DNA of 64,000 bases from Neomesorhizobium sp963726065 (GTDB lineage Bacteria; Pseudomonadota; Alphaproteobacteria; Rhizobiales; Rhizobiaceae). The stretch is taken from positions 245,299 to 309,298 of the forward strand of contig CAVSAU010000012.1 of the NCBI GenBank assembly GCA_963726065.1. Reading direction: 5' to 3'. Numbering within the stretch: position 1 is the first letter of the stretch; each line of letters begins with the position of its first letter. The notes beneath the pieces are model-generated. The model made no database searches. It was not told the DNA's origin and saw only the letters and a program-made list of their open reading frames with translations. Shown here piece after piece: positions 1 through 9,717 of this stretch. The position numbers and the translations under genes are program-made.

Positions 1-1811
1 TGGTCGGTCAGCTTGCCGTGGTCCATGACCTGCAACAGGATGTTGAACAGGTCGGGGTGGGCCTTTTCCACCTCGTCGAGCAACAGCACGCAGTGAGGAT
101 GCTGGTCGACGCCGTCGGTCAGAAGGCCGCCCTGGTCGAAGCCGACATAGCCCGGAGGCGCGCCGATCAGCCGGCTGACCGTGTGGCGCTCCATGTACTC
201 CGACATGTCGAAGCGCAGGAGTTCGACGCCGAGCGAGGCGGCAAGCTGCTTTGCCACTTCGGTCTTGCCGACGCCGGTCGGGCCGGAGAACAGATAGGAG
301 CCAATCGGCTTCTCCGGCTCCCGCAGGCCGGCACGCGCCAGCTTGATCGCCGACGACAGCGCGGTGATCGCCGTATCCTGGCCGTAGACAACGCGCTTCA
401 GCTCGACCTCGAGACCGGCCAGCACCTTCTCGTCGTCGGCCGAGACCGTCTTCGGCGGGATGCGCGCCATGGTGGCGACGGTCGCCTCGATCTCCTTGAC
501 GCTGATCGTCTTCTTGCGCTTCGGCTCGGGCAAAAGCATCTGCGAGGCGCCGGTCTCGTCGATCACGTCGATCGCCTTGTCCGGCAGCTTGCGGTCGTTG
601 ATGTAGCGGGCCGAAAGCTCCACCGCCGCCTTGATGGCGTCGTTGGTGTAGCTCACCTTGTGGAATTCCTCGAAGTAAGGCTTGAGCCCCTTCATGATTG
701 CGATGGCGTCATCCACGGTCGGCTCGTTCACATCGATCTTCTGGAACCGGCGCACCAGCGCGCGATCCTTCTCGAAGAACTGGCGGAACTCCTTGTAAGT
801 GGTTGAACCGATGCAGCGAATCAAACCGGACGAAAGCGCCGGCTTGAGCAGGTTGGAGGCGTCCATCGCGCCGCCGGACGTGGCGCCGGCGCCGATGACG
901 GTGTGGATCTCGTCGATGAACAGGATGGCGCCCGGATAGTCCTCGAGCTCCTTGACGACCTGCTTCAGCCGCTCCTCGAAATCGCCGCGATAGCGCGTGC
1001 CAGCCAGAAGCGTGCCCATGTCGAGCGCAAAGATCGTGGCGTCCGCCAGCACTTCCGGCACCTCGCCCTCGACGATGCGCTTCGCCAGGCCCTCGGCGAT
1101 CGCCGTCTTGCCGACGCCGGGATCGCCGACGTAAAGCGGGTTGTTCTTCGAGCGGCGGCACAGCACCTGGATGGTGCGGTTGATCTCGGGCTCGCGGCCG
1201 ATCAGCGGATCGATGCGGCCGGCCTTGGCCTTCTTGTTGAGGTCGACGCAATAGGCGGTCAGCGCGTCCTGCTGCTGCTTCTTCTTGCCGCCCTCTTCCG
1301 AGGAATCGCCGCCGGAAGAACCGGGCTGGTCTTCCTCGGCGCCGCGCGGCGCGCGCGTTTCGCTGGCGCCGGGGCGCTTGGCTATGCCGTGCGAGATGTA
1401 GTTGACCGCGTCGTAGCGGGTCATCTGCTGTTCCTGCAGGAAATAGGCGGCATGGCTCTCGCGCTCGGCGAAGATGGCAACGAGCACGTTGGCGCCGGAT
1501 ACTTCCTCGCGGCCGGAAGACTGAACATGAATCACGGCGCGCTGGATGACGCGCTGGAAGCCGGCAGTGGGTTTGGAATCCTCGTCGTAGCCGGTGACGA
1601 GGTTGTCGAGTTCCGTGTCGATGTAGGTGAGCACGGTCTGCTTGAGTTCGTCGAGATCGACATTGCAGGCGCGCATGACGGCGGCGGCGTCGCCGTCGTC
1701 GATCAGGGCCAGGAGCAGATGTTCGAGCGTCGCGTATTCATGGTGACGCTCATTGGCAAGGGTAAGCGCCTGATGCAGCGCCTTTTCCAGGCCTTGCGAG
1801 AAAGCCGGCAT
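1..1811 (-). CDS. clpA: ATP-dependent Clp protease ATP-binding subunit ClpA (C-terminus outside window)
   Basis: AAA+ unfoldase that feeds substrates to the ClpP peptidase in the cytoplasm. About 603 codons are present from ATG 1811, and the frame stays open to the window edge. In order: the N-terminal double Clp-N repeat (starts MPAFSQGLEKALHQA), a charged Gln/Lys-rich linker, the first AAA+ domain with Walker A GDPGVGKTAIAEG and Walker B ILFIDEIHT, and the start of the second AAA+ domain with Walker A GPTGVGKTEVAK and Walker B VLLLDEVEK. The Clp adaptor gene clpS ends 6 bases upstream on the same strand, the classical clpS-clpA pair. No frameshift is seen. The missing part should hold the rest of the second AAA+ domain and the ClpP-binding loop. 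Confidence 0.97.
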   Translation of the reverse strand, partial: MPAFSQGLEKALHQALTLANERHHEYATLEHLLLALIDDGDAAAVMRACNVDLDELKQTVLTYIDTELDNLVTGYDEDSKPTAGFQRVIQRAVIHVQSSGREEVSGANVLVAIFAERESHAAYFLQEQQMTRYDAVNYISHGIAKRPGASETRAPRGAEEDQPGSSGGDSSEEGGKKKQQQDALTAYCVDLNKKAKAGRIDPLIGREPEINRTIQVLCRRSKNNPLYVGDPGVGKTAIAEGLAKRIVEGEVPEVLADATIFALDMGTLLAGTRYRGDFEERLKQVVKELEDYPGAILFIDEIHTVIGAGATSGGAMDASNLLKPALSSGLIRCIGSTTYKEFRQFFEKDRALVRRFQKIDVNEPTVDDAIAIMKGLKPYFEEFHKVSYTNDAIKAAVELSARYINDRKLPDKAIDVIDETGASQMLLPEPKRKKTISVKEIEATVATMARIPPKTVSADDEKVLAGLEVELKRVVYGQDTAITALSSAIKLARAGLREPEKPIGSYLFSGPTGVGKTEVAKQLAASLGVELLRFDMSEYMERHTVSRLIGAPPGYVGFDQGGLLTDGVDQHPHCVLLLDEVEKAHPDLFNILLQVMDHGKLTD

Positions 1812-1817
1812 TTTACC

Positions 1818-2168
1818 TCACTTCTTTTCCATCACGCACTGCAGCGGATGCTGGTGCTGACGGGCAAAATCCATGACCTGGGACACTTTGGTCTCGGCCA
1901 CTTCGAATGTATAGACCCCGCATTCGCCCACTCCGTGGTTGTGGACATGAAGCATGATGCGGGTCGCGGCTTCGCGGTCCTTCTGGAAAAAGCGTTCCAG
2001 CACGTGGACCACGAACTCCATCGGCGTGTAGTCGTCGTTGAGGATGAGAACGCGATAAAGGCTTGGCTTCTTGGTCTTCGGCTTGGTGCGCGTAATGACT
2101 GCGGTGCCGCGGCCTGGGCCGTTGCCGCCTTCATCGCCATTCTGCATTCGTGCCGCGCCCTGGTGCAT
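1818..2168 (-). CDS. clpS: ATP-dependent Clp protease adaptor ClpS
   Basis: Adaptor of 116 residues that delivers N-end-rule substrates to ClpA. The core is the ClpS fold with the segment YRVLILNDDYTPMEFVV, whose NDD..P..FV pattern is the substrate-binding signature, followed by the conserved VHNHGVGECGVYT stretch. The N-terminal 30 residues are Gly/Arg-rich and probably flexible; an internal Met (residue 8) is an alternative start. It lies just upstream of clpA on the same strand and is probably co-transcribed. Some alphaproteobacteria carry a second ClpS, so this is the copy paired with clpA. Confidence 0.96.
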   Translation of the reverse strand: MHQGAARMQNGDEGGNGPGRGTAVITRTKPKTKKPSLYRVLILNDDYTPMEFVVHVLERFFQKDREAATRIMLHVHNHGVGECGVYTFEVAETKVSQVMDFARQHQHPLQCVMEKK

Positions 2169-2346
2169 GGCATCCCCACCAATCGATCAAGCTTTTCCTT
2201 CCTCTCGTCGCAACCTGATGAGTTGCGACATGTAGGTACTCACCAAGAGATTTTAAGGCCTTCTTTCGCGCTGACAATATGAAGCGTTTGGCAAAGCGCG
2301 TGTTTTGGCACAATCGTGAACAACAGAGCGTTTCAAGGCATGAAAA

Positions 2347-2373
2347 AACCCGGCTGCGCGGCGCAGCCGGGTT
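2347..2373 (-). terminator. Rho-independent terminator of the phasin gene
   Basis: A perfect 13-bp inverted repeat (AACCCGGCTGCGC / GCGCAGCCGGGTT) with a one-base centre lies 45 bases past the phasin stop. Read on the minus strand it is followed by a run of T residues (plus-strand A's at 2343-2346), as in an intrinsic terminator. Confidence 0.85.
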
Positions 2374-2417
2374 CGCTTGCGGATCAAAAGACCCGCACCC
2401 CCGCCATTTCTGGAAAA

Positions 2418-2747
2418 TTACTTCGCCTTGGCGACAAACGATTCGAAAGGCTTGTAGGCGTCCTTGGCGACTTCGGCGTAGAGTTCGCCGATCTTGGTCG
2501 CCTGGGCAACGAAGGCCTCGTAGGCCGTCTTCGCATAGTCGGTCTGGACTTCGATCGCCTTTTCCAGCGACTTGGCGGCGACCAGCTTCTCGAGCGCGGC
2601 GCTGCCGGTCTCGAACGACTTCTTGGTGTACTCGGTCGCCTCGACGGCGATCGCCTGGAAACCCTTCGACAGCGAGGCGAAGCTCTTCAGGCCGTTGTCC
2701 ATGAATTCCTTGCCGAACTTGCCGGCATCTTCGAACGTCTGCGTCAT
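2418..2747 (-). CDS. Phasin family protein
   Basis: Small amphipathic helical protein (about 109 residues) that coats polyhydroxyalkanoate granules. The sequence is rich in Ala, Lys, Glu and Phe with no cysteine. It has the Phasin_2 layout, long helices with repeated F..A...A..Y patterns (for example YAKTAYEAFVAQATK). Three in-frame ATGs lie at 2765, 2753 and 2747. The AAAAGGGA Shine-Dalgarno best fits the ATG at 2747 (protein starts MTQTFEDAGK). A strong terminator follows and a PhaR-like operator lies upstream, so it appears monocistronic and controlled by PHB status. Confidence 0.88.
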   Translation of the reverse strand: MTQTFEDAGKFGKEFMDNGLKSFASLSKGFQAIAVEATEYTKKSFETGSAALEKLVAAKSLEKAIEVQTDYAKTAYEAFVAQATKIGELYAEVAKDAYKPFESFVAKAK

Positions 2748-2787
2748 GTGCATGTCCCTTTTCAAAAAGTGGGATGATCAGCACGCC

Positions 2788-2824
2788 ATTGTGCAATGCA
2801 ATTTTTCTATTGTGCATTGCACAA
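2788..2824. promoter_or_regulatory. PhaR-like operator upstream of the phasin gene
   Basis: Two TGC-rich elements form an 11-bp inverted repeat, TGTGCAATGCA (2790-2800) and TGCATTGCACA (2813-2823), separated by 12 bases. Each arm holds the TGCA-type core known for PhaR, the repressor of phasin genes in alphaproteobacteria. It sits 40-75 bases upstream of the phasin start, where a promoter operator is expected. Binding is inferred from sequence only. Confidence 0.6.
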
Positions 2825-3044
2825 AAAGTCAATGCCGAAATCGTGATCGAGCATGGCGATGCACCCGGCATCCGCGGCGCAAGACGCCGAATTTTGAGTC
2901 AATTGAGCCTAAAGAGCGATCAAAATTATGAACGCGGCGGTTACCATAAACGGATTGGTAACGTCGTTCACTTAGGGTTTGTCCGAATGCGAGGCAGGGA
3001 ACCTTTGCCGCCTCCGGGTGCAGTGAAATTCAAAGGAAATAACA

Positions 3045-4449
3045 GTGCGTCAGGCGTGGGCAGGCTTTTCGACCTTTTCGGTATCCCCTTTCAAATCAAT
3101 TCTGGCCGGCATCGTAGCCATCGCGATGACACTTGGCGCCGCGACCGGTGCGAGTGCTGCTTCATCGAAGTCCGCGGCGATCGTGGTCGACGCCAACACC
3201 GGCAAGACGCTGTTTTCGGAGAACGCCGACGCGCCGCGCTATCCCGCCTCGCTGACCAAGATGATGACGCTCTACCTAGTGTTCGAGGCGCTCAACTCGG
3301 GCAAGCTGTCGATGTCGAGCCGGGTGCCCTTCTCCGCGCAGGCTGCGGCCGAGGCGCCGACCAAGCTCGGCGTGAAGGCCGGAAATTCGGTGACGGTCGA
3401 GACCGCGATCTATTCGCTGGTGACCCGCTCGGCCAACGATTCCGCGACCGCGCTGGCCGAATTGATCGGCGGATCGCGTCAGAACTTCGCCCGCATGATG
3501 ACGGCCAAGGCGCGTCGCCTCGGCATGAGCGGCACCACCTTCCAGAACGCCCACGGCCTGCCCGACGCCGCGCAGAAGACGACGGCGCGCGACATGTCGG
3601 TGCTCGGCATCGCACTGCGCGAGCACTTTCCGCAATATTACAAGGTGTTTCTCGGCCCGCTCCTTCACCTACGGCAAGACCCGCATCGCCAACCACAATC
3701 GCCTGCTCGGCCGTGTCAACGGCGTCGACGGGATCAAGACGGGCTATACCCGCGCATCCGGTTTCAACCTCGTGTCCTCGGTATCGGACGGCGATCGGCG
3801 TATCGTCGCCGTCGTGATGGGCGGCCAGTCGGGCCGTTCCCGCGATGCACGGATGGCCGAGCTAATCAAGAAATACCTGCCGAAGGCCTCGACCCGTGGC
3901 GGCGGTCCGTTGATCGCCAGGGGCGGAGATTCGCCGATCGCCGCACTCGCATCCGCCATCCTGCCGAAGCGCAAGGCGCCGACACCCGAGGCCCGTCCGG
4001 ACGTGATCGTGGCGCTCAGCGAGGAAGAGGTTCAGGAAGCCGAAAGCCAGCAGATGGCCGCGCAGGAAACCGTGATCGAGGAGACCACCGCGCCGATCGT
4101 GCAGGCCTATGCCGCGGTGGAGCCCGCGCCCCAGCCTAAAGCCGCGCCGCGCCCGAAGGCCGAGGTAACCGTCGACCCGATACGCACCTCGTCCACCGCG
4201 CCGGAAGGATGGGCCGTGCAGGTAGCCTCTTCGCCGAGCGAAGCCGAAGCGCAGGGCTTCCTCGCCAAGACGACGAAGCAGGCCCCCAAGGCCGTTGCCT
4301 CCGCATCGCCCTTCACGGTTCCTTATGTGAAGGACGGCACCACCTACTACCGAGCGCGTTTCGGCGGCTTCGGCTCTAAGACCGCCGCATGGGACGCCTG
4401 CGCCGCGCTGAAGAAGAAGAAGATCTCCTGCTACGCCGTCCAGCAATAA
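3045..4449 (+). CDS. D-alanyl-D-alanine carboxypeptidase with SPOR domain (one frameshift)
   Basis: Peptidase S11 family enzyme (low-molecular-weight penicillin-binding protein) that trims peptidoglycan pentapeptides in the periplasm. GTG start at 3045 with AAAGGA about 8 bases upstream. A signal peptide (about residues 1-39, ending GASAASS) is followed by the catalytic motifs SLTK (nucleophile Ser), SAND and KTGYT. A linker rich in Ala, Pro and Glu leads to a C-terminal SPOR domain (about the last 80 residues, starting EGWAVQVASS) that binds denuded septal glycan. The frame breaks at about 3651, where one extra C in GTTT(C)TCGG separates the SAND half from the KTG half; ignoring it gives one protein of about 467 residues. 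Confidence 0.9.
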
Positions 4450-4494
4450 GTCAGGCCGATCGACCTCCGGGAAATGTAGTTAGTCGAAGGAGAG

Positions 4495-5190
4495 TTAGTG
4501 GTGATCAGAGAGAAGGACGTCCTTGGCTTCGTTGATACGCGTCGCCAGGAAAGAGGAGCCGCCGAGATCGGGGTGCAGGCGCTGCATCAGGCGGCGATGC
4601 GCCTTGCGGACATCCGCCGCACTGGCGCCCGTTTCAAGACCAAGGATCTCGTAGGCCTCCTCCTTAGTCATGGCGCCCGAACCTGGCGCAACACGCTGCC
4701 GGTCGTCGTCATCCGCCTTCGTGTCTTCGCGCCAGACGGGAAACCGGCCGTCAAGATAGGTCTCCAGTAGCTGCCTGCTCTCCGAATCCGAAGACAGTTC
4801 CCGCAGCAGTTCGATCAGCTGCTCCTTTGACATGGCGCCGAGCGTTCGGCCCTCGTAACGGCCTGCAAGAACCAGACCTTGCAACCCTCCCGTATCGTGA
4901 TCGAGTTCCATCTCGAGCACCGCGGTCCTGACCGTCGAGCGCTTGCCCGGTGTCTTCTGGGCCGTCCGGCGCACCTTGTTCGAGGCATAGAGGGCCGCCG
5001 CCCCCGACAGAAGCATGCCGCCGATCCCTGCCCGACCGGTAATCACCAGCAAGCCTCCGGCGATCGCCAGCAGGAGCGGCCCGCTGATGCGCAGCGTCTC
5101 GGCCAGCCGCGCAGGGTTGGTGCGAAGAAAGGCCGTGCCCACAAGCAGGACCGCGAGAAGCCCGGCCAGGCTATAGAAGACGACGATCAT
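4495..5190 (-). CDS. Membrane-anchored DnaJ-domain protein
   Basis: Protein of 231 residues. The first 75 residues hold two or three hydrophobic segments (VVFYSLAGLLAVLLVGTAF; GPLLLAIAGGLLVITG; GGMLLSGAAALYA). A cytoplasmic middle region follows, and the last 60 residues form a J domain with the HPD motif (RLHPDLGGSS) that stimulates Hsp70 ATPase. It is therefore likely a DnaK co-chaperone held at the inner membrane, resembling rhizobial DjlA-like proteins without being DjlA itself. The start overlaps the stop of the upstream VWA gene by four bases (ATGA), so the two are probably co-translated. Confidence 0.85.
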   Translation of the reverse strand: MIVVFYSLAGLLAVLLVGTAFLRTNPARLAETLRISGPLLLAIAGGLLVITGRAGIGGMLLSGAAALYASNKVRRTAQKTPGKRSTVRTAVLEMELDHDTGGLQGLVLAGRYEGRTLGAMSKEQLIELLRELSSDSESRQLLETYLDGRFPVWREDTKADDDDRQRVAPGSGAMTKEEAYEILGLETGASAADVRKAHRRLMQRLHPDLGGSSFLATRINEAKDVLLSDHH

Positions 5191-5924
5191 CCTGCCCTGC
5201 CACCCTTGAGGTGCTCGATCATCATGTGATCTTCAGGACGGCCGCGGGCCTCCAGCGCCTTGAGCCCGCCGGTCGCGAAAACGGCGACCGCCGAGAGAAG
5301 TTTCGCGAGCGTGGCCGCCGAATTGCGGTCGAAACGGAACCATGCGCCCTTCGACAGGCGGGCGAACTCCTTGAACGCATGTTCGGCGATGGCGTCGCGG
5401 CCTTCCTGGAACAGGAAAACCGGAACGCCGCGCAGACCAAGGGTTCCGGCTTTCTCGGCAAGGTCGTCGATCGGCTCCTCCATCGCATCGCCGATGTAGA
5501 TCAGCGCGTTTATCTTTTCGCGCCCGGTTTCCGCGAGTGCGTGGGAAAACACTTTGCCGATCTGCGTGTTGCCGCCGCGGCAATCGATGCGAACCATCAA
5601 CTCCTTCAGCGCGGCGGTGTCGCCGACGAATTTCGATGCCCGGCACTCGCCGAACCCACGGAAATAGACCAGCTGGACTTTCAGCGACCCGGCCTTGGCG
5701 ACTGCGTCGAACATTTCGGCCTGAAGCTTGCAGGCAAGATCCCAGGTCGGCTGCCGGCTCATAGTGGCGTCGAGCGCGAGCACCAGGCGGCCCGAACCTT
5801 TGCCCGACAAAGGCGCCATCGCGCGTGCCTGGCGCAGGAACGCATCAATCTCGCTGGCGCCGGATTTTTGCCTTGCCGGCGGCTTGTCGGTTCCGAGGGG
5901 CGCGGGCGGCTTCTTGTCGCTCAT
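5187..5924 (-). CDS. VWA domain-containing protein
   Basis: About 245 residues from the ATG at 5924 (earlier ATGs at 5936 and 5960 are possible). The core is a von Willebrand factor A-like domain beginning GRLVLALDATMSRQPTW; the D-x-T-x-S arrangement resembles a MIDAS metal site with Thr in place of the first Ser. A later IYIGDAMEEP strand supplies another acidic residue. No signal peptide is seen, so it should be cytoplasmic. It overlaps the DnaJ-domain gene by four bases. Such VWA/DnaJ pairs are conserved in Rhizobiales; the function is unknown. Confidence 0.85.
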   Translation of the reverse strand: MSDKKPPAPLGTDKPPARQKSGASEIDAFLRQARAMAPLSGKGSGRLVLALDATMSRQPTWDLACKLQAEMFDAVAKAGSLKVQLVYFRGFGECRASKFVGDTAALKELMVRIDCRGGNTQIGKVFSHALAETGREKINALIYIGDAMEEPIDDLAEKAGTLGLRGVPVFLFQEGRDAIAEHAFKEFARLSKGAWFRFDRNSAATLAKLLSAVAVFATGGLKALEARGRPEDHMMIEHLKGGRAG

Positions 5925-6002
5925 CCACTTCAACATGTGGCGTCTTGCGGATGCTTGCAAGCCCGTCCTGCGGAAGACCCAGCGGCCAGGCGGGTGGCGG
6001 TC

Positions 6003-6440
6003 CTAGAGAAGCCCGAGTTCGGCCAGTTCCTGCCTGAGCTTCGGCGGCATTTCAGCCCAACCCGTGCGGCCATGGCCGAGATCGGCGGGCGCCTCATTGG
6101 GCTTCAGGTAGCGCCAGCCCTGGAAGGGACGGCGCGGCTGCCACTCGGTGCGCATGACCACCGGGTCCAGCACAAGATGGCAGCGCGAGATGCCCTCGCC
6201 ATCGACAAAGGGGCGGATATCGACCAGCCGCTGGCGGCACTGCACGCTGCCCTTGATGACCCAATAGAGCGAGCCGCCGTCGGTGAGTTCCGCCGCGCGG
6301 GTCGGCACCATACGTGTGGTGTGCCATTGCTCGACAAGCTCGCCGGCGCGCTTGCGCTCGTCTAGCCGGAACGCGATCCACTCTTCCAGGTCTTCGACGC
6401 TGTCGCAGCCGACGCAGAGTTTGATAAGGTTCAGGGCCAT
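6003..6440 (-). CDS. DUF1489 family protein
   Basis: Protein of 145 residues with the family's hallmark N-terminus (MALNLIKLCVGCDSVEDLE) and the conserved SLYWVIKG and FQGWRYLKP segments. Family members occur almost only in alphaproteobacteria. They are cytoplasmic and have no assigned biochemical role. The gene stands alone between the VWA gene and serine ammonia-lyase on the same strand. Confidence 0.9.
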   Translation of the reverse strand: MALNLIKLCVGCDSVEDLEEWIAFRLDERKRAGELVEQWHTTRMVPTRAAELTDGGSLYWVIKGSVQCRQRLVDIRPFVDGEGISRCHLVLDPVVMRTEWQPRRPFQGWRYLKPNEAPADLGHGRTGWAEMPPKLRQELAELGLL

Positions 6441-6518
6441 GCTTGAAAACTAACGTCTCAAGCCGACGCGTTCAACGCTGGCTGAGGTTTTGCACAGGCT
6501 GACGCGTTGGGCCAGGAT

Positions 6519-7923
6519 TCAGCACTCGACGACGTTGACCGCCAGGCCGCCCTGGCTGGTTTCCTTGTATTTCTCGTTCATGTCGACGCCCGTCTGGCGC
6601 ATCGTCTCGATTGCCGCGTCGAGCGGCACGAAATGCTTGCCGTCGCCTTTGATGGCAAGAGACGCCGCGGTGACCGCCTTCACCGCCCCCAGCGCATTGC
6701 GTTCGATGCACGGCACCTGGACGAGCCCTCCAACCGGGTCGCATGTCATGCCGAGATGATGCTCCAGCGCGATCTCGGCGGCGTTTTCGACCTGTTCCGG
6801 CGTACCGCCCATCACCGCGCAGAGGCCGGCTGCGGCCATGGCCGAAGCCGAACCCACCTCGCCCTGGCAGCCAACCTCGGCGCCGGAGATCGAGGCATTG
6901 GTCTTGATGATGCCGCCAACAGCGGCCGCCGTGAGCAGGAAGTCGCGGATGCCCGCTTGGTCGGCCTCGGGATGGAAATGCAGCCAATAGCGTAGCACGG
7001 CGGGCAGCGTTCCGGCCGCACCGTTGGTCGGGTGCGGTAACAACACGGCCGCCGGCGGCGTTTTCTTCGTTGACCGCCATCGCGTAGATCGACAGCCAGT
7101 CGTTGGCCAGCAGCGGGTTCGGCCTGTTCTGCTGCCATTGTTCCTGAAGTTTGTCGTGCAGCTGGCGGGCGCGGCGGCGAACCTTCAGGCCGCCCGGCAT
7201 GATGCCGTCCTGTGACAGTCCGCGATCGATGCAACCCTTCATCGCACCCCAGATACGGTCAAGCCCCTGGTCGAGCTCCTCGCGTGACATGTGGGTTTCT
7301 TCGTTGATCCGCTTCATTTCGGCGATCGAGAGGCCGCTCTTGTCGGCCATGCGCAGCATCTCGACGGCATTCTTGAACGGATACGGGACCCTCTTGCCCT
7401 CGGTCGTCACCGATCCGCGGGTTTTCATGCGCTGCAACTCTTCCTCCGAAACGACGAAGCCGCCGCCGATCGAATAATAGATGCGCTTCAGCAGCAGCCG
7501 GCCGGCGGCATCGTAGGCATAAAACGCCATGCCGTTGGCGTGGCCAAGCAGCGGCGTCTTCTTGTCGAGCACCAGGTCGACCGCAGGATCGAAATTGTAA
7601 GCGGGGTGGCCCGGCGGCGAGACCCGCTTTTCGGCCTTGACCTTTTCCACCTGCGCATCGGCCTTGTCGGGATCGACTGTTATCGGCGTCTCGCCCGTGA
7701 GGCCCAGGATAACAGCGCGATCGGTGCCGTGGCCGACGCCCGTATAGGCGAGCGAACCATGCAGGCTGGCGCCCAGTCTGTCGACTTTGACGCCGGCCGG
7801 GCGTGGCCAGTCATCCCCGGCGACTTCTGCGAGGAAGCGTGCGGCGGCCGTCATCGGACCCATCGTATGGGAGCTCGACGGCCCGATGCCGATTTTGAAC
7901 AGGTCGAAGACCGAAAGGAACAC
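6519..7923 (-). CDS. L-serine ammonia-lyase, single-chain iron-sulfur type (one frameshift)
   Basis: Deaminates L-serine to pyruvate and ammonia using an oxygen-labile Fe-S cluster. The beta-like N-terminal half begins FLSVFDLFKIGIGPSSSHT, with the SSSHTMGPM substrate loop. The alpha half carries the cysteines expected for the cluster (GCQGEVG and GMTCDPVGG) and ends SQGGLAVNVVEC. I place the start at the GTG at 7923 because family proteins begin at this FLSVFD segment. The frame breaks near 7029, where one extra base interrupts TAPTNGAAGT. Ignoring it gives about 467 residues, the usual length. Either sdaA or sdaB naming would fit. Confidence 0.92.
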
Positions 7924-8184
7924 GCGCTGCAAGCTCCGGACCGTGGATTGGCGCACGGTATCGCATTTCAGATGATGTTTCCGTCATTTCGGGTCCAGCC
8001 GCTCCGCGCGGGCCGACTTCCGGTGCGCTGCAAACGACATGGCCGCTGCCGGAAGTCAAAGGAAATCCCGCCGGCAGCCGAAACCACGATATGGGAACAG
8101 CGCCGCACGAATGCACGCACTTGAGATATTGTACCTGTCTGAGTGTGCCTGCATCGCCGCCGCGCCCTGTGATAAAATCGGCTC

Positions 8185-8938
8185 ATGGGCGATTCCTTCA
8201 TTCTTTCCGGCAACGACTTCGCGGCTCTCGCCTTCTATCTCCTGGTGTGGGGGTTCTTTGCGCTGGCCGCCGACGGCAAATTGTTCAGCCGCATATCGCT
8301 GACCACCGCGATGAATGCCCAGCGCGAGGCCTGGATGCGCACCATGGCGCGGCGCGAGCTGCGCATGATCGACACATCGATCATGATCGGGCTGCAGCAG
8401 GGCACGGCATTCTTCGCCTCGAGTTCGATCTTCGCGATTGGCGGCTGCTTCGCGCTGCTCGGTGCCAGCGAGCGGGTTCTTTCAGTGCTTTCTGACCTGC
8501 CCTATGTCGCCTCCGCCATCGCGCGGCCTGTTCGAAACCAAGGTGCTCGGCCTTGTCGTCCTGCTCGCCTATGCGTTCTTCAAATTCGGCTGGTCGTACC
8601 GGCTGTTCAACTACTGTTCGATCCTCATCGGCGCGGTGCCGGTGACGCACGACGAGGTTACGCACCGGGCCGAGACGGAAGCTGCGATCGTGCGCGCCGC
8701 AAAGATGAACATCCTGGCCGGCAAACACTTCAACGCCGGCTTGCGCGGTATCTTTTTCTCGATCGGCTATCTCGGCTGGTTCGTGAACGCTGGCGTGTTC
8801 GCACTGACCACGCTGCTGCTTCTGGCTGTTTTGCTACGCCGGCAGTTCTTTTCAGCCGCCCGCGCCGCGGTGCTGGCGGAAGCGCCGGCTCAAGCCGGTC
8901 CTGGCAGCGGCGTATCGATACGGCCGGAGAGCCAATAA
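8185..8938 (+). CDS. DUF599 family membrane protein (one frameshift)
   Basis: Inner-membrane protein of about 250 residues with four hydrophobic segments (AALAFYLLVWGFFALAA; FASSSIFAIGGCFALLG; VLGLVVLLAYAFFKFGW; WFVNAGVFALTTLLLLAVL). It carries the DUF599 segment RTMARRELRMIDTSIM and the loop FNAGLRGIFFSIGYLGW. The frame breaks near 8518, where an extra A falls in TCCGCC(A)TCGCGC between LPYVASA and SRGLFETK. The 3' end overlaps the convergent YdcF gene by 49 bases. Function unknown. Confidence 0.85.
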
Positions 8939-9687
8939 GCTACGAGGCCCATCCATTCGCGGATCGCCAATGTGGTATTCTGCAAGGCGTCGGCTTCATT
9001 GTCAGTGAACAAGGCGACGCCCTCCTTGCCCGTGGTGCGATAGTCTGTCGGCCACGGGATCACCGGGAAATCCACCTTGCGGAACAGTCCGACCGAGCGC
9101 GGCATGTGGAAGGCCGAGGTGACCAGCAGCCACGTTTCGCCGGCTTGCGGATTGACAAGTTCCTTCGAGAACTGCGCATTTTCCGCGGTATTGCGGGATT
9201 TGCCTTCGAGGACCAGCCGCTCCGGCGCCACACCGAGCGCTACAAGCAGTCGGAACGCGGTGTTGGCATCCTCCTCACCTTTCAGGATTGCCGAACCGGT
9301 TCCGCCCGAGATCAGAATCCTTGCATCGGGGAAACGCCGCGCCAGCACGGCTGTCTCGACGAAGCGATCGCCGGAACTGTTCAGCTCATAACCGCCGCGC
9401 GCGAGGTTGACCGCTCCCTCGAAGCCGCCGCCCAGCACGACGATGCCATCAATTTTTTCGGGAAGGCTTACCGGACGCGGAAATCGGTCTTCGAGCGGAT
9501 GCATGAGGAGCGGAGCAAGCGACGTCCATGCAGAGAGGGCAAGGATAAGGAACGCCGCCGACAGGCCTGTCAACGCGAGACGCCGACGGCCGAAAAAGAC
9601 CGCCAGCAAACCCGCCACAACCAGGAAAATCGAAAAGTTCAGCGGCTGGGCGAAAAACCAGAAAATTTTCGAGAGGTAGAAAAACAT
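8890..9687 (-). CDS. YdcF family (DUF218) membrane protein
   Basis: Protein of 265 residues. Two N-terminal transmembrane helices (about residues 8-30 and 37-58) are followed by a DUF218 domain starting DGIVVLGGGFE, with the conserved ILISGGTGSA, EGKSRNTAENA and VTSAFHMPRS segments. The domain resembles the E. coli YdcF/ElyC family involved in envelope carbon-lipid and peptidoglycan homeostasis; the exact role is unknown. It overlaps the convergent DUF599 gene at its 3' end. Confidence 0.9.
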   Translation of the reverse strand: MFFYLSKIFWFFAQPLNFSIFLVVAGLLAVFFGRRRLALTGLSAAFLILALSAWTSLAPLLMHPLEDRFPRPVSLPEKIDGIVVLGGGFEGAVNLARGGYELNSSGDRFVETAVLARRFPDARILISGGTGSAILKGEEDANTAFRLLVALGVAPERLVLEGKSRNTAENAQFSKELVNPQAGETWLLVTSAFHMPRSVGLFRKVDFPVIPWPTDYRTTGKEGVALFTDNEADALQNTTLAIREWMGLVAYWLSGRIDTPLPGPA

Positions 9688-9717
9688 GAACCGCCTCTCG
9701 CCGATCTCAGCCCGGAA

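Noticed and set aside
903..2282. Long open frame on the plus strand (459 codons) opposite clpA/clpS
   Set aside because: It is an antisense shadow of clpA caused by high GC. It has no family motifs, its composition is Arg/Ala/Leu-heavy and it lacks a ribosome site.
2935..2965. CtrA-like site (GGTTACC...GGTAAC) upstream of the carboxypeptidase
   Set aside because: It does not match TTAA-N7-TTAA; only a weak TTACCAT half resembles a CtrA site.
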